A stretch of DNA of 49,181 nt, taken from assembly GCA_002428605.1 (NCBI GenBank), contig DIXH01000066.1, forward strand, positions 60,052 through 109,232, in the 5' to 3' direction. This DNA comes from Clostridiaceae bacterium UBA6085. Lineage in GTDB: Bacteria > Bacillota > Clostridia > Clostridiales > Clostridiaceae. Each line of letters starts with the position of its first letter. Position 1 is the stretch's first letter. The position numbers and the translations under genes are program-made. This document shows positions 9,052 to 16,830 of this stretch, one piece after another. The notes beneath the pieces were generated by a model that was given only the letters and a program-made list of their open reading frames with translations, was not told where the DNA came from and ran no database searches.

Positions 9052-9499
9052 CCTGCACTCCCTTCAGAAGGCCTATCTCCCTCTCGACAGCTTCCCTTCT
9101 CTTTCCTTCAAGGTTCGGAAGTGCAGCAAAGTACAGGCCCAAGGCTTCATCAAAGCATCCCTTCCTCTCCTTTTCCATGCCTAGCTTAACCGCAGCTACA
9201 GAAAGCCTGCCAAGGAGCTCTTCTGCCCTGGTACGGTCTGTTCCCTCATTGAGGTATTCAACTGATGCCCTTGCATACTCTATCGCCCTTATGCAGTCAC
9301 CCTTTACCGCCTCAAGGTTGGAAAGGCTCATGCAGCTCATTCCCATCCCGTCCCTGTAGCCGGTCATGCCTGATATCTCTCCTGCACTGATGAGAAGCCT
9401 TCCTGCTTCATCATATCTTCCTTCCCTTATCAGCTCATAAGAGGCATTATGAAGAGACTTAAGCTGCCTTGCAACCTCCTCGAAAATTCTTTCGTCCAA
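9032..9499 (-). CDS. TPR protein, translationally linked to its downstream partner
   Basis: A 155-residue helical protein with TPR-like repeats (YELIREGRYDEAGRLLISAG, VKGDCIRAIEYARASVEYLN, KGCFDEALGLYFAALPNL). The start is TTG, preceded by an ideal AGGAGG site. The stop codon of the upstream gene lies within that site, so the genes are spaced by only four bases. Its end overlaps the next TPR gene by 20 bases. The pair could be one ancestral TPR protein split by a frameshift. However, both halves have good ribosome binding sites and clean repeats, so I keep two genes. Confidence 0.7.
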   Translation of the reverse strand: MDERIFEEVARQLKSLHNASYELIREGRYDEAGRLLISAGEISGMTGYRDGMGMSCMSLSNLEAVKGDCIRAIEYARASVEYLNEGTDRTRAEELLGRLSVAAVKLGMEKERKGCFDEALGLYFAALPNLEGKRREAVEREIGLLKGVQDGQCDS

Positions 9500-9503
9500 G
9501 CTG

Positions 9504-10229
9504 TCACCTCCTGAAGTATTCCGTCATGACTTCCTGCTCAATATTCATCTCCATATCCATCATCGACTTCATGTCCATACCGGATCTCAGATCCCTGATA
9601 TCCATTTTCATCAGCTTATCCGGCTTGACCTTGTCTTTAACTTCATTGCGCCTCTTTGCATATCCTGGCAAAGGGACCTTGCTTTCAGCTGCAGCTTGCC
9701 TTTTGGGCTTTTCTTCCTTCCTGGGCCTGGACTTCATTTCCCTTATTGCCATTTTGATTTCTGAGTCCTTGTCCTTTACCCGTGTCCCTATGAGACCTTC
9801 ATTGCGTTCCAAAGCCATTTTAGACCTTTCCTGCGGTTTGTCTGACTTAGCCTCTTTCGGCCTTTTCTGCATGCCATTCTGCGGCCTGGCCACTTTCACC
9901 TTTGGCTTTTCAGGCACCTTAAGCTTCTCTTTCGTTCTGGCCTCGGCATTTTTTTGGACGGGTTCTGATTTCAGAAAATATCTGATTGCTTCAAGCTGTG
10001 CCTTCCTTGTGTCCGAGACAGCCCTTTCATCATCGACCGTGACTGAAAAGCCTGCATCCATGGCATCGTCACTGCTGCCTTCAGCATCCTCTTCCCCGCT
10101 TGCAGATCCTCCCGCTACGAGCACTGCGGTTTCAACCTCAGGCTCATCGTCGAACAGTCCGGAATCGAGCAGCAGTGACGCTTCTATTATATTTTTCCTT
10201 AAATCGGTCTTCTCTTCGTTGTCCGCCAT
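9504..10229 (-). CDS. Hypothetical charged, low-complexity protein
   Basis: A 241-residue protein that I do not recognise. The N-terminal third is acidic (EEKTDLRKNIIEASLLLDSG, DDEPEVETAV). The rest is rich in lysine, glutamate and proline (KEKLKVPEKPKVKVARPQ and similar), so it is probably largely disordered. No signal peptide, membrane segment or catalytic motif is visible. I chose the ATG at 10229, which follows GGTGGTGAT; an in-frame ATG at 10247 has a weaker site. It sits between the paralogous module proteins and the TPR pair in the same operon, so it may be a linker or scaffold. A long ORF on the opposite strand is an artefact of its composition. Confidence 0.6.
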   Translation of the reverse strand: MADNEEKTDLRKNIIEASLLLDSGLFDDEPEVETAVLVAGGSASGEEDAEGSSDDAMDAGFSVTVDDERAVSDTRKAQLEAIRYFLKSEPVQKNAEARTKEKLKVPEKPKVKVARPQNGMQKRPKEAKSDKPQERSKMALERNEGLIGTRVKDKDSEIKMAIREMKSRPRKEEKPKRQAAAESKVPLPGYAKRRNEVKDKVKPDKLMKMDIRDLRSGMDMKSMMDMEMNIEQEVMTEYFRR

Positions 10230-10272
10230 TGGATCACCACCGAACATATTCTGCAGATTCCTATTGCATCTT

Positions 10273-10884
10273 CTACAATTCGTCGATCTCCTTCATGAGC
10301 GCCTGCTTCTTCTCTTCAAGTGCCAGCTCAAGCTTCTTCATGTCAAGCTCGAACATAAGCTGCATGGCCTGGCTCCTCATATCCAGCTGCCTTTGTATTA
10401 TGGAGTTCGGCGGCACCGGAACAAGCCTTGTCCTTATGAGGCTTGAGCCTTCCTGGGTATAGTTGTATTTGCTCGAGTAGGATGCATCTATTGGTGTTGT
10501 GGTTACGACTGTCTTCCTTGAAAGGTTCCACCATTTCGAGGTTGTCGACGTGGTCTTTACCTCCCCCTTGCTCTCACTGGTGTACTCCGTTTCGCGGCTC
10601 ATGGTTATAGCCATCTTCACCTCGATTATGGTTTCAGCGAACTGGTAGAAGGTCGGCTGGAAGCCGGCACCTACCATTGAGGTCTCTATCTCGTCCTCAA
10701 CCACCTCTCCGCCTTCGATCTTGATCGCGGGGAGGAAAACCGGCGCAAGCTCCTTGTTTCCCATTACCTTGAGTATCTCGATTGATTCCCTGTCCAGCAG
10801 CGACTGGCTCCTTGCTATGGCTGAAGCCAGCTGATAAACCATCTGTGGAAAGGGGACGTTCAGAAGTTCCTGTCCAATTCCCAT
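10273..10884 (-). CDS. Module protein B (DUF2589-like?), paralogue of the adjacent upstream gene
   Basis: A 203-residue protein whose family I cannot name with certainty. It aligns over its whole length with the gene at 10908: both start with GQELLNVPFP, share GAGFQPTFYQF and TIIEVKMAIT, then SSKY.Y..EGSSL..RT, a PVPPN/PLPPN turn and a C-terminal charged helix. It has an N-terminal amphipathic helix (AIARSQSLLD), a beta-rich middle and a coiled-coil end (MKKLELALEEKKQALMKEID). The layout recalls DUF2589 proteins as I remember them. The same module occurs in the DUF4332/PASTA protein of this operon. Compared with its paralogue it has an extra Ser/Thr-rich insert in the middle. Start ATG with GGAGGG upstream. 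It is probably a structural or assembly component. Confidence 0.65.
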   Translation of the reverse strand: MGIGQELLNVPFPQMVYQLASAIARSQSLLDRESIEILKVMGNKELAPVFLPAIKIEGGEVVEDEIETSMVGAGFQPTFYQFAETIIEVKMAITMSRETEYTSESKGEVKTTSTTSKWWNLSRKTVVTTTPIDASYSSKYNYTQEGSSLIRTRLVPVPPNSIIQRQLDMRSQAMQLMFELDMKKLELALEEKKQALMKEIDEL

Positions 10885-10907
10885 GCTATTCCCTCCTTCT
10901 AATCTTC

Positions 10908-11510
10908 TTATGGAGTAGGTTTGGTTTCCTCAAGCTTCTTGATCTCCTCTTCTATCTTGTCAGTCTCAACCTTCAGCGCAGCCTCGGCCTTCTTCATCTC
11001 CAGCTCCTGCTGCTTCAGCTTAAGCTGGAATTCCTGCTGAAGCTTCTGCGCCTTCATGTCCAGTATCCTCTGCATGAAGGTGTTCGGAGGAAGCGGCGTG
11101 ATCTTTGTCCTCAAGAGGCTTGAGCCCTCAACGCTGTAGGAATACTTGGACGAGAAGGATGCGTTGACGGATGCCGCAAAGCACATGAAGCCACCCGAAG
11201 CGCTGGTTGAAAATGTGGATTCGAACGTCTGGTTCATTGTTATAGCCATCTTCACCTCGATTATCGTGTCCGTGAACTGGTAGAACGTGGGCTGGAAGCC
11301 TGCGCCTATGAGAGAGGTCTTGATGGTTTCATTGTCGTCGCTTGTGAGGTCCGGAAGGGATACCGAAGCCTGCTTCGGGTCACCCATCATCTTCGCTATC
11401 CTGCAGCTGACCATGTCAAGCTTAAACTGGCCTTCTGCTATTGCTGAAGCGAGCTTCAGGACCATTTCAGGGAAAGGTACGTTTAGAAGCTCCTGTCCTA
11501 CGTTTGGCAT
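10908..11510 (-). CDS. Module protein A (DUF2589-like?), paralogue of the adjacent downstream gene
   Basis: A 200-residue protein of unknown function and the tandem paralogue of the next gene. An N-terminal helix (AIAEGQFKLDMVSCRIAKMM) is followed by the shared GAGFQPTFYQFTDTIIEVKM strand and the KYSYSVEGSSLLRTKITPLP strand. A C-terminal coiled coil of about 55 residues is rich in Q, K and E. No signal peptide or membrane helix. I placed the start at the ATG at 11510, seven bases after AGGAGG; a TTG codon just before it is in frame. It lies 27 bases downstream of the coiled-coil gene. The strand-plus-coiled-coil layout suggests oligomerisation, which is inference. Confidence 0.65.
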   Translation of the reverse strand: MPNVGQELLNVPFPEMVLKLASAIAEGQFKLDMVSCRIAKMMGDPKQASVSLPDLTSDDNETIKTSLIGAGFQPTFYQFTDTIIEVKMAITMNQTFESTFSTSASGGFMCFAASVNASFSSKYSYSVEGSSLLRTKITPLPPNTFMQRILDMKAQKLQQEFQLKLKQQELEMKKAEAALKVETDKIEEEIKKLEETKPTP

Positions 11511-11537
11511 CAAAATTCCTCCTTTCTTTATCTGTCT

Positions 11538-12491
11538 TCAGATCTTTGGTACTGCCCTTATTGAAATGTTAAGCGTGCTTATTGTGTTTTCACTTTTTGA
11601 TGATATATCGGCACCTGTCAGCATCATCCTGTCCTGGTCGTCCTTGAAAAGCTTCGCCTTCAGCTGAAGGTCAAGCCCGTTTATGATGTAGTTCACGTTT
11701 GGGTCTGATGTGTTCTCCTGCCTGTTGAAGGTATCCACTGCGCTGTTAAGGTACCCGGATAGCTCCTCTGCAGAAAATGAAGCCGCGAACCTTTCCCTTA
11801 GGATATCAAGCTCTGCCTTGATCCCTGTCTTGTCCAGCTGGAGCCCGGTTATGGTTTTAGTCAGGTCCTCGACCTGAACCCCAAGCCTCCTTATCCTGTC
11901 TTCACTGATCAGGTTAATGGATTGTGCCTCAACCAGATGCTGCATGATCATATTGTCATGAAGCGTTACCTGTGTGAGATTAAGCTGCGCTGATGTAAGC
12001 TCCTTCAGCACTTCCTCTCCCGCTCCTGCTCCCCTCGACAGCTCCGCTATGGTCTCCTTAAGCCTTGAGATCTCAACGTCCTTCAATGCTGCAGCCTTCC
12101 TCTCCGTCTCTATCTGCACCTTGTAGCTGTTCTCAAGGACCTTCTTTTCCTGCTGAAGGCTCAGTATCTGTGAACCTGTCTGGCTTATCTGACCTGAAAG
12201 GCTTGTCTTCAAGGCTTCAAGTGCCGCCTTTTCCTCCTGAAGCTTAAGTATCTGGGTATCCCTGGCAGCATTAAGCTTCTTTTCTGCCTCGATGATTCCA
12301 TTAAGTCTTGTCTCAACGGCAAGCTTTTCCCTCTCGAGGCTTCTGATTGTCGTTAAGTGCTGTGCGCTCTGGTTTGCAAGCTGCGCCTTTTCAGCAAGAA
12401 GAGCTTCCTTTTCACCCGTAAGCCTTGTTATGAGATTCTCCTTGGTCCTTAGAACGGTCTGGAGTCTGTTCAGCTCTATATTGTCCGGCAT
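11538..12491 (-). CDS. Long coiled-coil protein with C-terminal copy of the shared strand module
   Basis: A 317-residue protein. Residues 1 to about 230 are an almost continuous coiled coil (LRTKENLITRLTGEKEALLA, LQEEKAALEALKTSLSGQIS). The last 70 residues are different. NYIINGLDLQLKAKLF and NTISTLNISIRAVPKI resemble the two strands of the module found in the neighbouring proteins (TFTLKMEYA, STISMRFVPIPPP). It is therefore likely to take part in the same assembly. No transmembrane segment or enzymatic motif is visible. The start has a GAGGAGGG site. It lies 18 bases after the PASTA gene in the same operon. Confidence 0.7.
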   Translation of the reverse strand: MPDNIELNRLQTVLRTKENLITRLTGEKEALLAEKAQLANQSAQHLTTIRSLEREKLAVETRLNGIIEAEKKLNAARDTQILKLQEEKAALEALKTSLSGQISQTGSQILSLQQEKKVLENSYKVQIETERKAAALKDVEISRLKETIAELSRGAGAGEEVLKELTSAQLNLTQVTLHDNMIMQHLVEAQSINLISEDRIRRLGVQVEDLTKTITGLQLDKTGIKAELDILRERFAASFSAEELSGYLNSAVDTFNRQENTSDPNVNYIINGLDLQLKAKLFKDDQDRMMLTGADISSKSENTISTLNISIRAVPKI

Positions 12492-12509
12492 ATGTTCCCT
12501 CCTCTTCGC

Positions 12510-13580
12510 TTACGTTGCTAAAATCAGCTTCAGGCTGACCTTCTCACCTATCTTCAGGATCTTCCCGGCATCCACCGACTGCCATGTGACCTCAGTTGCT
12601 TTGCCGTTTCCCGGGGTCCCTTCCGCTGTTTCCACGTTACCTGCAGGGATCCTTTGCAGCCTCAGCTCTTCAAGGGCTTCATCGTGGGCCATCCCGATAA
12701 GGTCAGGCATTATGATCCTGTCAGTGAACCTGTCCGGCGGCGGGATCGGTACGAACCTCATGGAAATGGTGCTCGAAGCCGATTCCTGGGACTTGAAGTA
12801 GTTGTTGTACCTTGCATTTGACGGACTGACAAGGAACTTGCGTACTGTTGCAGTCCCTGACGACGACTTTTCTTCAGTCACCGCATATTCCATCTTCAGT
12901 GTGAAGGTTGCCTCAGGTATGGTGTACCAGCTTGCGTTGAAGCCATAGGCTGCAAGCTCCGGGTCGTCAAGTATGGAATTCTGGATATCCATGGAGCTAA
13001 GGTCAAGCGCATGCTGAGCCTCTGCTATGCCTTCTCCGATATCAACCATGATCTCCTTTATCCCGCTGAAGAAGCCGATAGCCTCCTCCCCGCCCCCTCT
13101 TGGCACAGCGCCTTCCGGAACGGTCACCTTTCGCTCCTTTTCGAACTCAATGTACGGGCTTATCAGATCGTCCTTGTCAGGCTCAAATTTTGACTTCTCC
13201 TTCTTTGCCGCTTCTTTCATAAGCTCAAGCTCAGCTGCTCCAGGCCCTGAGTGCTTCAGGGCGCCGGACCTTTCCATCGTTCTCAGGAATGTCTCGATGC
13301 TTGAGGGGAGAGCTGATGAAATATCAGAAATGCACCTTATGCCTGCCCTTACAAGCGCTTCCGCATTTTCTCCTGTCATTCCTATCCCAAGAAGCTCAGC
13401 CTGCTTGGATAGACTGTACAGCTGGCCATAGCTTATTCCTGTCTTCTTTGAAAGCTCAGATCTCTTTGCTGTCGTCCTTGTTGCTGCCCTGAAGCCTTCA
13501 ACAGTTTCGATCTTTGATTCTGCAAGCTTTTCAGCTATTTTTGGGGTTATTCCCTTTACAGTCTTGATGTCCAATTGCAT
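12510..13580 (-). CDS. DUF4332-like (helix-hairpin-helix) + shared module + PASTA protein
   Basis: A 356-residue three-part protein. Residues 1-95 look like a DUF4332-type helix-hairpin-helix domain (VKGITPKIAEKLAESKIETV, later AEALVRAGIRCISDIS), a fold that usually binds DNA or protein. Residues about 170-290 carry the operon's shared module (GIAEAQHALDLSSMDIQNSI, GFNASWYTIPEATFTLKMEY, SSTISMRFVPIPPP). The last 65 residues form a PASTA-like domain (MPDLIGMAHDEALEELRLQR and ending KILKIGEKVSLKL). PASTA domains are normally extracellular, on serine/threonine kinases and penicillin-binding proteins. This protein has no signal peptide or membrane anchor, so a cytosolic PASTA is unusual. Strong GGAAGGAGGG site before the ATG. 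Confidence 0.7.
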   Translation of the reverse strand: MQLDIKTVKGITPKIAEKLAESKIETVEGFRAATRTTAKRSELSKKTGISYGQLYSLSKQAELLGIGMTGENAEALVRAGIRCISDISSALPSSIETFLRTMERSGALKHSGPGAAELELMKEAAKKEKSKFEPDKDDLISPYIEFEKERKVTVPEGAVPRGGGEEAIGFFSGIKEIMVDIGEGIAEAQHALDLSSMDIQNSILDDPELAAYGFNASWYTIPEATFTLKMEYAVTEEKSSSGTATVRKFLVSPSNARYNNYFKSQESASSTISMRFVPIPPPDRFTDRIIMPDLIGMAHDEALEELRLQRIPAGNVETAEGTPGNGKATEVTWQSVDAGKILKIGEKVSLKLILAT

Positions 13581-13608
13581 GAATCCCTCCTTCCATCAGC
13601 ATGTGGGG

Positions 13609-13860
13609 CTATAGCTTCTCAATCCTTATCAGTTCCATCACCGGATGCTCCGTCCCATACATATCCTTCAAAACAGCTTCTGTACCAACAAGCTTTACAA
13701 GCATCCCCTCAACCAGGTTAACCCCCTCTGCCTTATCTCCCCAGTCAAGAAGCCTTCCATCATACATCAATAACCACAGGCAGCTTCCTTCCCTTATCCG
13801 GAATGCGGTGCCTGGCAAACAGGGGGTCTCAAGGCAGGGGGAAGGCCCGAACTCGAGCAT
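13609..13860 (-). CDS. Small beta-rich protein, easily missed
   Basis: An 83-residue protein lying between the C25 peptidase and PASTA genes. The frame is open for longer, but I chose the ATG at 13860 because GGAGGT lies seven bases upstream. An ATG at 13881 overlaps the C25 stop codon as ATGA but has a poor site. The sequence alternates hydrophobic strands and turns (FRIREGSCLWLLMYDGRLLD, GVNLVEGMLVKLVGTEAVL, PVMELIRIEKL), like a small OB or SH3-like barrel. I do not recognise a family. Its place inside the operon argues that it is real. Confidence 0.55.
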   Translation of the reverse strand: MLEFGPSPCLETPCLPGTAFRIREGSCLWLLMYDGRLLDWGDKAEGVNLVEGMLVKLVGTEAVLKDMYGTEHPVMELIRIEKL

Positions 13861-13877
13861 CCCCCTTACCTCCCGGA

Positions 13878-15449
13878 TCATACAGTGAACCTGAAGTAGC
13901 TCCAGTCGCTCCATGGTGCGCTTATGTTGTTTACTATGGACCTGACTCTCCACCTTCCTCTTTGTGCACCTACAAAGACATGGTCATAGCCTGTTGTATT
14001 CAAAAGTCCTGAAACAAGCCAGGTCTGCCCTGTCTCAGCAGCCCATTTCCCTGCATTTTTGGCTCCGAATGCGTCGATCTCAACCCTGTACTTTGCTCCG
14101 GCAATAGGTACGGGATTCCAGCTAAGCCTCATTGTCCTCGGGAAATGGTCGAAAACCGATCCGTTCCTAGGAGTCCTTGGTATTGGCACCGCCCCAGTGA
14201 ACCAGTTCATCGTAGGGTCACCGAGCAGGACCATGCCATAGTGCCAGTGTATCTCATTTGCATCATGTGACAGTCCAAGGCATTTCCACCAGTCAACATA
14301 CGCATCTCCGACTACCTTGCCTGCACCCATGGGGGCGTAGAAGTTCTCGAAATACAGCATCGACCCTGATTTGGCGCTTCCTACAGCCGCCATACCGTTG
14401 CTTACCTGGCCGCCCGCCTTGTCGAATATGTACCAGCCCGCCATATACTCAGCCTGCGTGAACAAAGCGCTGCTGCATGCGAACAGGTTGTAGAAATAGG
14501 CATTCGGAGCATTGGTATCTCTCAGATATGTGTTGTACACATACTCTGTCGGTGCTCCGGGGACCTTGAAGGAGTGGAGACCCGGGTTAGAATGGGTGCA
14601 GACCTGCAGCCATCCCCTGTGCTGGTCAAGCTCGACCTTGAACCTGTCACCATCGGTCTGTGTATGGTCTGTGACCACTTCTATCCCTGCAGCTGGTATC
14701 GCCATATCGAGGGCGCAGTCACCGAAACCGCTCCAGTCGTCATCTACATATGCAAGCCCCTCGCAGGAGCATCCGAACCTGCCCTTCCTGAACCTGTGGT
14801 TCCTTGAGAAATAGTCGTTGATAAGTGCCGCATCATTGCCTCCTTCAGTAGGTGTCCAAAGCCTTCCAACCCATACCTCAGGAAGCACATTTGTCGTGTG
14901 CTCATTGTATTTGCCGTCATGATCCGTGTCCTTCCAGTCCCCGTCAAGGTCCATGAAGAACAGGTCACACGGGAATTCCGCACCGTCAGTGTCCTCATAC
15001 CATGCTGCAGGAAGGCTTCCTACCATGACCGCCCCCACGATAGGCCTCTTCCCCTTCAGGAAATTCCTCAGCTGGGCGGGAGTACCCCTCAGGACCGTAT
15101 ATACTGATGCAAAATATCCCTCATAGGCAAGGTCTCTGACATACTGGTCAACTGAAGCCTTTATCGCCGGATAAAGTCCTTCGTTGACAAGGACGATCAC
15201 CTTCCCCTTCGGGAATGCGAAGGTCGATTCTGTCCTCAGGTGCTTCAGGTCATCTGAAAATTCAGGTCTTGGCTGCTCAGTCGTCTTCATGAGAACAAGC
15301 GGATTCAGATGTACAAAATCAACGTAGGTCTGAAGAAGCGGCCCCCTTGTGACTACCGTCTCGAAATTCTTTACAGTCTCATAATCGATCTTGAATTGCT
15401 TTATCTGCCTGATCTTGCTCAAATCAAACCTTGTGAAATCTGCGGGCAT
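13878..15449 (-). CDS. Gingipain-type (C25, clan CD) cysteine peptidase with FN3-like C-terminus, cytosolic
   Basis: A 523-residue caspase-fold peptidase. The catalytic dyad is probably H286 in VCTHSNPGLH and C325 in NLFACSSALF. Other C25 hallmarks are the DLFFMDLDGDWKDTDHDGKY segment near 162-181, a calcium-loop-like acidic stretch, and LLGDPTMNWF near 410. After residue 430 an immunoglobulin/fibronectin-III-like domain follows (MRLSWNPVPIAGAKYRVEID, then the WRVRS and W..WSYFRF strands). C25 enzymes are normally secreted with propeptides; here there is no signal peptide. The start at 15449 follows a perfect AAAGGAGG. A longer frame begins at 15479 and overlaps the amidohydrolase stop. It is the fourth gene of the operon after caspase, CHAT and amidohydrolase genes. 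The substrate is unknown. Confidence 0.8.
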   Translation of the reverse strand: MPADFTRFDLSKIRQIKQFKIDYETVKNFETVVTRGPLLQTYVDFVHLNPLVLMKTTEQPRPEFSDDLKHLRTESTFAFPKGKVIVLVNEGLYPAIKASVDQYVRDLAYEGYFASVYTVLRGTPAQLRNFLKGKRPIVGAVMVGSLPAAWYEDTDGAEFPCDLFFMDLDGDWKDTDHDGKYNEHTTNVLPEVWVGRLWTPTEGGNDAALINDYFSRNHRFRKGRFGCSCEGLAYVDDDWSGFGDCALDMAIPAAGIEVVTDHTQTDGDRFKVELDQHRGWLQVCTHSNPGLHSFKVPGAPTEYVYNTYLRDTNAPNAYFYNLFACSSALFTQAEYMAGWYIFDKAGGQVSNGMAAVGSAKSGSMLYFENFYAPMGAGKVVGDAYVDWWKCLGLSHDANEIHWHYGMVLLGDPTMNWFTGAVPIPRTPRNGSVFDHFPRTMRLSWNPVPIAGAKYRVEIDAFGAKNAGKWAAETGQTWLVSGLLNTTGYDHVFVGAQRGRWRVRSIVNNISAPWSDWSYFRFTV

Positions 15450-15475
15450 TTCAATTCCTCCTTTTATCCTCTGTG

Positions 15476-16816
15476 TCATCTGATCCCCAGGAATCGCTGC
15501 GCATTTCCGGAAATAAGCTCTGAATCAAGCCCGTAGTAGCTGTTGAAATACTTGTCAAGTCCGCCAAGGTTAAGGTCCATCATCACCATCACATAGTCCG
15601 TCCCGAACATCACACGTTCCCTAAGCAGGGAATCCACCTCGATAAGCTCCAATGTTTCAGCCGCCCTGTCCATGTCCGATACGTAGCCGATATCCGCATA
15701 TACATTTGGAAATTTCTCCATGAGCCTTCTGATGGTTGTTACCCACTCCTTGTTTAAAGACCCTTCTGTTCCGGTGCCAGGCCCTCCGAAGTGACCAAGG
15801 TTCAGCTTCAGTTCCGGGAACAAATCTAGTACTGTCTCCCATCCCGCCGGATCTGCATAGAATCCGCTCTTCGTGATCTTTTTTGACTTGAAGTCGATAT
15901 CCTCAGCCTTCCTGTCCCATCCTGTCACACGGTTCGTTCTCCTGAAATTCTGCATTCCGCCAAGAGAGCAGTGAACAGTCACAGGGATCTTGTATTTTTC
16001 ACAGTATCCATAAAGCTCCTTCAGTGCCTCATGTGACGGAAGGTACCCAAGCGGAGGATACAGCTTGATCCCGCTGAACGGACCGTTTCCTTCCGAGGTC
16101 TTCATCCTTACCAGCTCCATGAAGCCCTCTCTTCTGGGGTCAATCGCCAGGAACGGATATACCTTTCCTTCATTGTCACTTGCCAGGGCTTCCATTGCTT
16201 CAAGCTGATACCTGTAGCCCGGTGTCATCTGGATCCCGTCATATCCTTTTCCGGTGCCTCTGGCGCTTCCCTTCAGGAATTCCTTACTTACATCGGTGAA
16301 TGTCCTCAGAACGGCTTCATCCTTCCCTCCCCTTGCTGCTCCTTCAAGGCCGGAAAGCTTTGCCTTCTCCCTCTCGACCAGCCTCTTTATGCTGTCGAGA
16401 TGCGTATTGAATGCCTCCATCTCAAGTGGATCGATCTCGAATTTCTTCCCCTCGCTCCCCTTTGCTCCCGAAAATCTCCTGTTGTCATGAAGGGCAAAAT
16501 ACACATCCATCATAAGTGGAGCCACAATGAGCTCCTTCTTCCCGAGAAGGCTCTTCCTGAAGGCTTCAACCTGCAGCTCATAGTTTGTCTTCTCGTCACC
16601 TGTTGCCACCGTGATGAGCCTGGCAGCATAGGCAGCAAGGTCTGCCACGCCCTGTACCCTTGCGAGCACCTTAAGCGGCTCGAATGCTCCTCTTGGCTTT
16701 ACTCCATAAGGATATTCCTTCCTGATTATCGTCCAGGTCGCTGCCGCAAGCTCCATCACCGCAAACTTAGCGCCAAACAGATGACAGTGCACATCGATAA
16801 CAGTACCCTTTGCCAT
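15476..16816 (-). CDS. Amidohydrolase_2-family TIM-barrel metal hydrolase
   Basis: A 446-residue metal-dependent hydrolase. The N-terminal DVHCHLFG is the HxH metal motif on strand 1. VTVHCS and LNLGHFGG carry the later metal or catalytic histidines. MFGTDYVM near the end holds the conserved aspartate of strand 8. Members of this superfamily hydrolyse or decarboxylate cyclic and carboxylated small molecules; the substrate here is unknown. An insert of about 100 charged residues follows strand 2. The start is set at 16816, seven bases after GGGAGG. The frame also has ATGs at 16819 and at 16834, the last overlapping the CHAT stop as ATGA. Its place between two caspase-fold peptidase genes is odd: it could be an effector acting on a small molecule or could make or destroy a signal. 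Confidence 0.8.
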   Translation of the reverse strand: MAKGTVIDVHCHLFGAKFAVMELAAATWTIIRKEYPYGVKPRGAFEPLKVLARVQGVADLAAYAARLITVATGDEKTNYELQVEAFRKSLLGKKELIVAPLMMDVYFALHDNRRFSGAKGSEGKKFEIDPLEMEAFNTHLDSIKRLVEREKAKLSGLEGAARGGKDEAVLRTFTDVSKEFLKGSARGTGKGYDGIQMTPGYRYQLEAMEALASDNEGKVYPFLAIDPRREGFMELVRMKTSEGNGPFSGIKLYPPLGYLPSHEALKELYGYCEKYKIPVTVHCSLGGMQNFRRTNRVTGWDRKAEDIDFKSKKITKSGFYADPAGWETVLDLFPELKLNLGHFGGPGTGTEGSLNKEWVTTIRRLMEKFPNVYADIGYVSDMDRAAETLELIEVDSLLRERVMFGTDYVMVMMDLNLGGLDKYFNSYYGLDSELISGNAQRFLGIR

Positions 16817-16830
16817 CATGGATCCTCCCT

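Noticed and set aside
9469..10446. A 325-codon open frame on the plus strand
   Set aside because: It lies antisense to the charged protein and module genes. Its Ser/Leu/Phe-rich product mirrors their Lys/Glu-rich codons, and it lacks a ribosome binding site.
13861..13953. 5' extension of the small gene between the C25 and PASTA genes
   Set aside because: The extension overlaps the C25 coding end and has no ribosome binding site, whereas the ATG at 13860 has GGAGGT.
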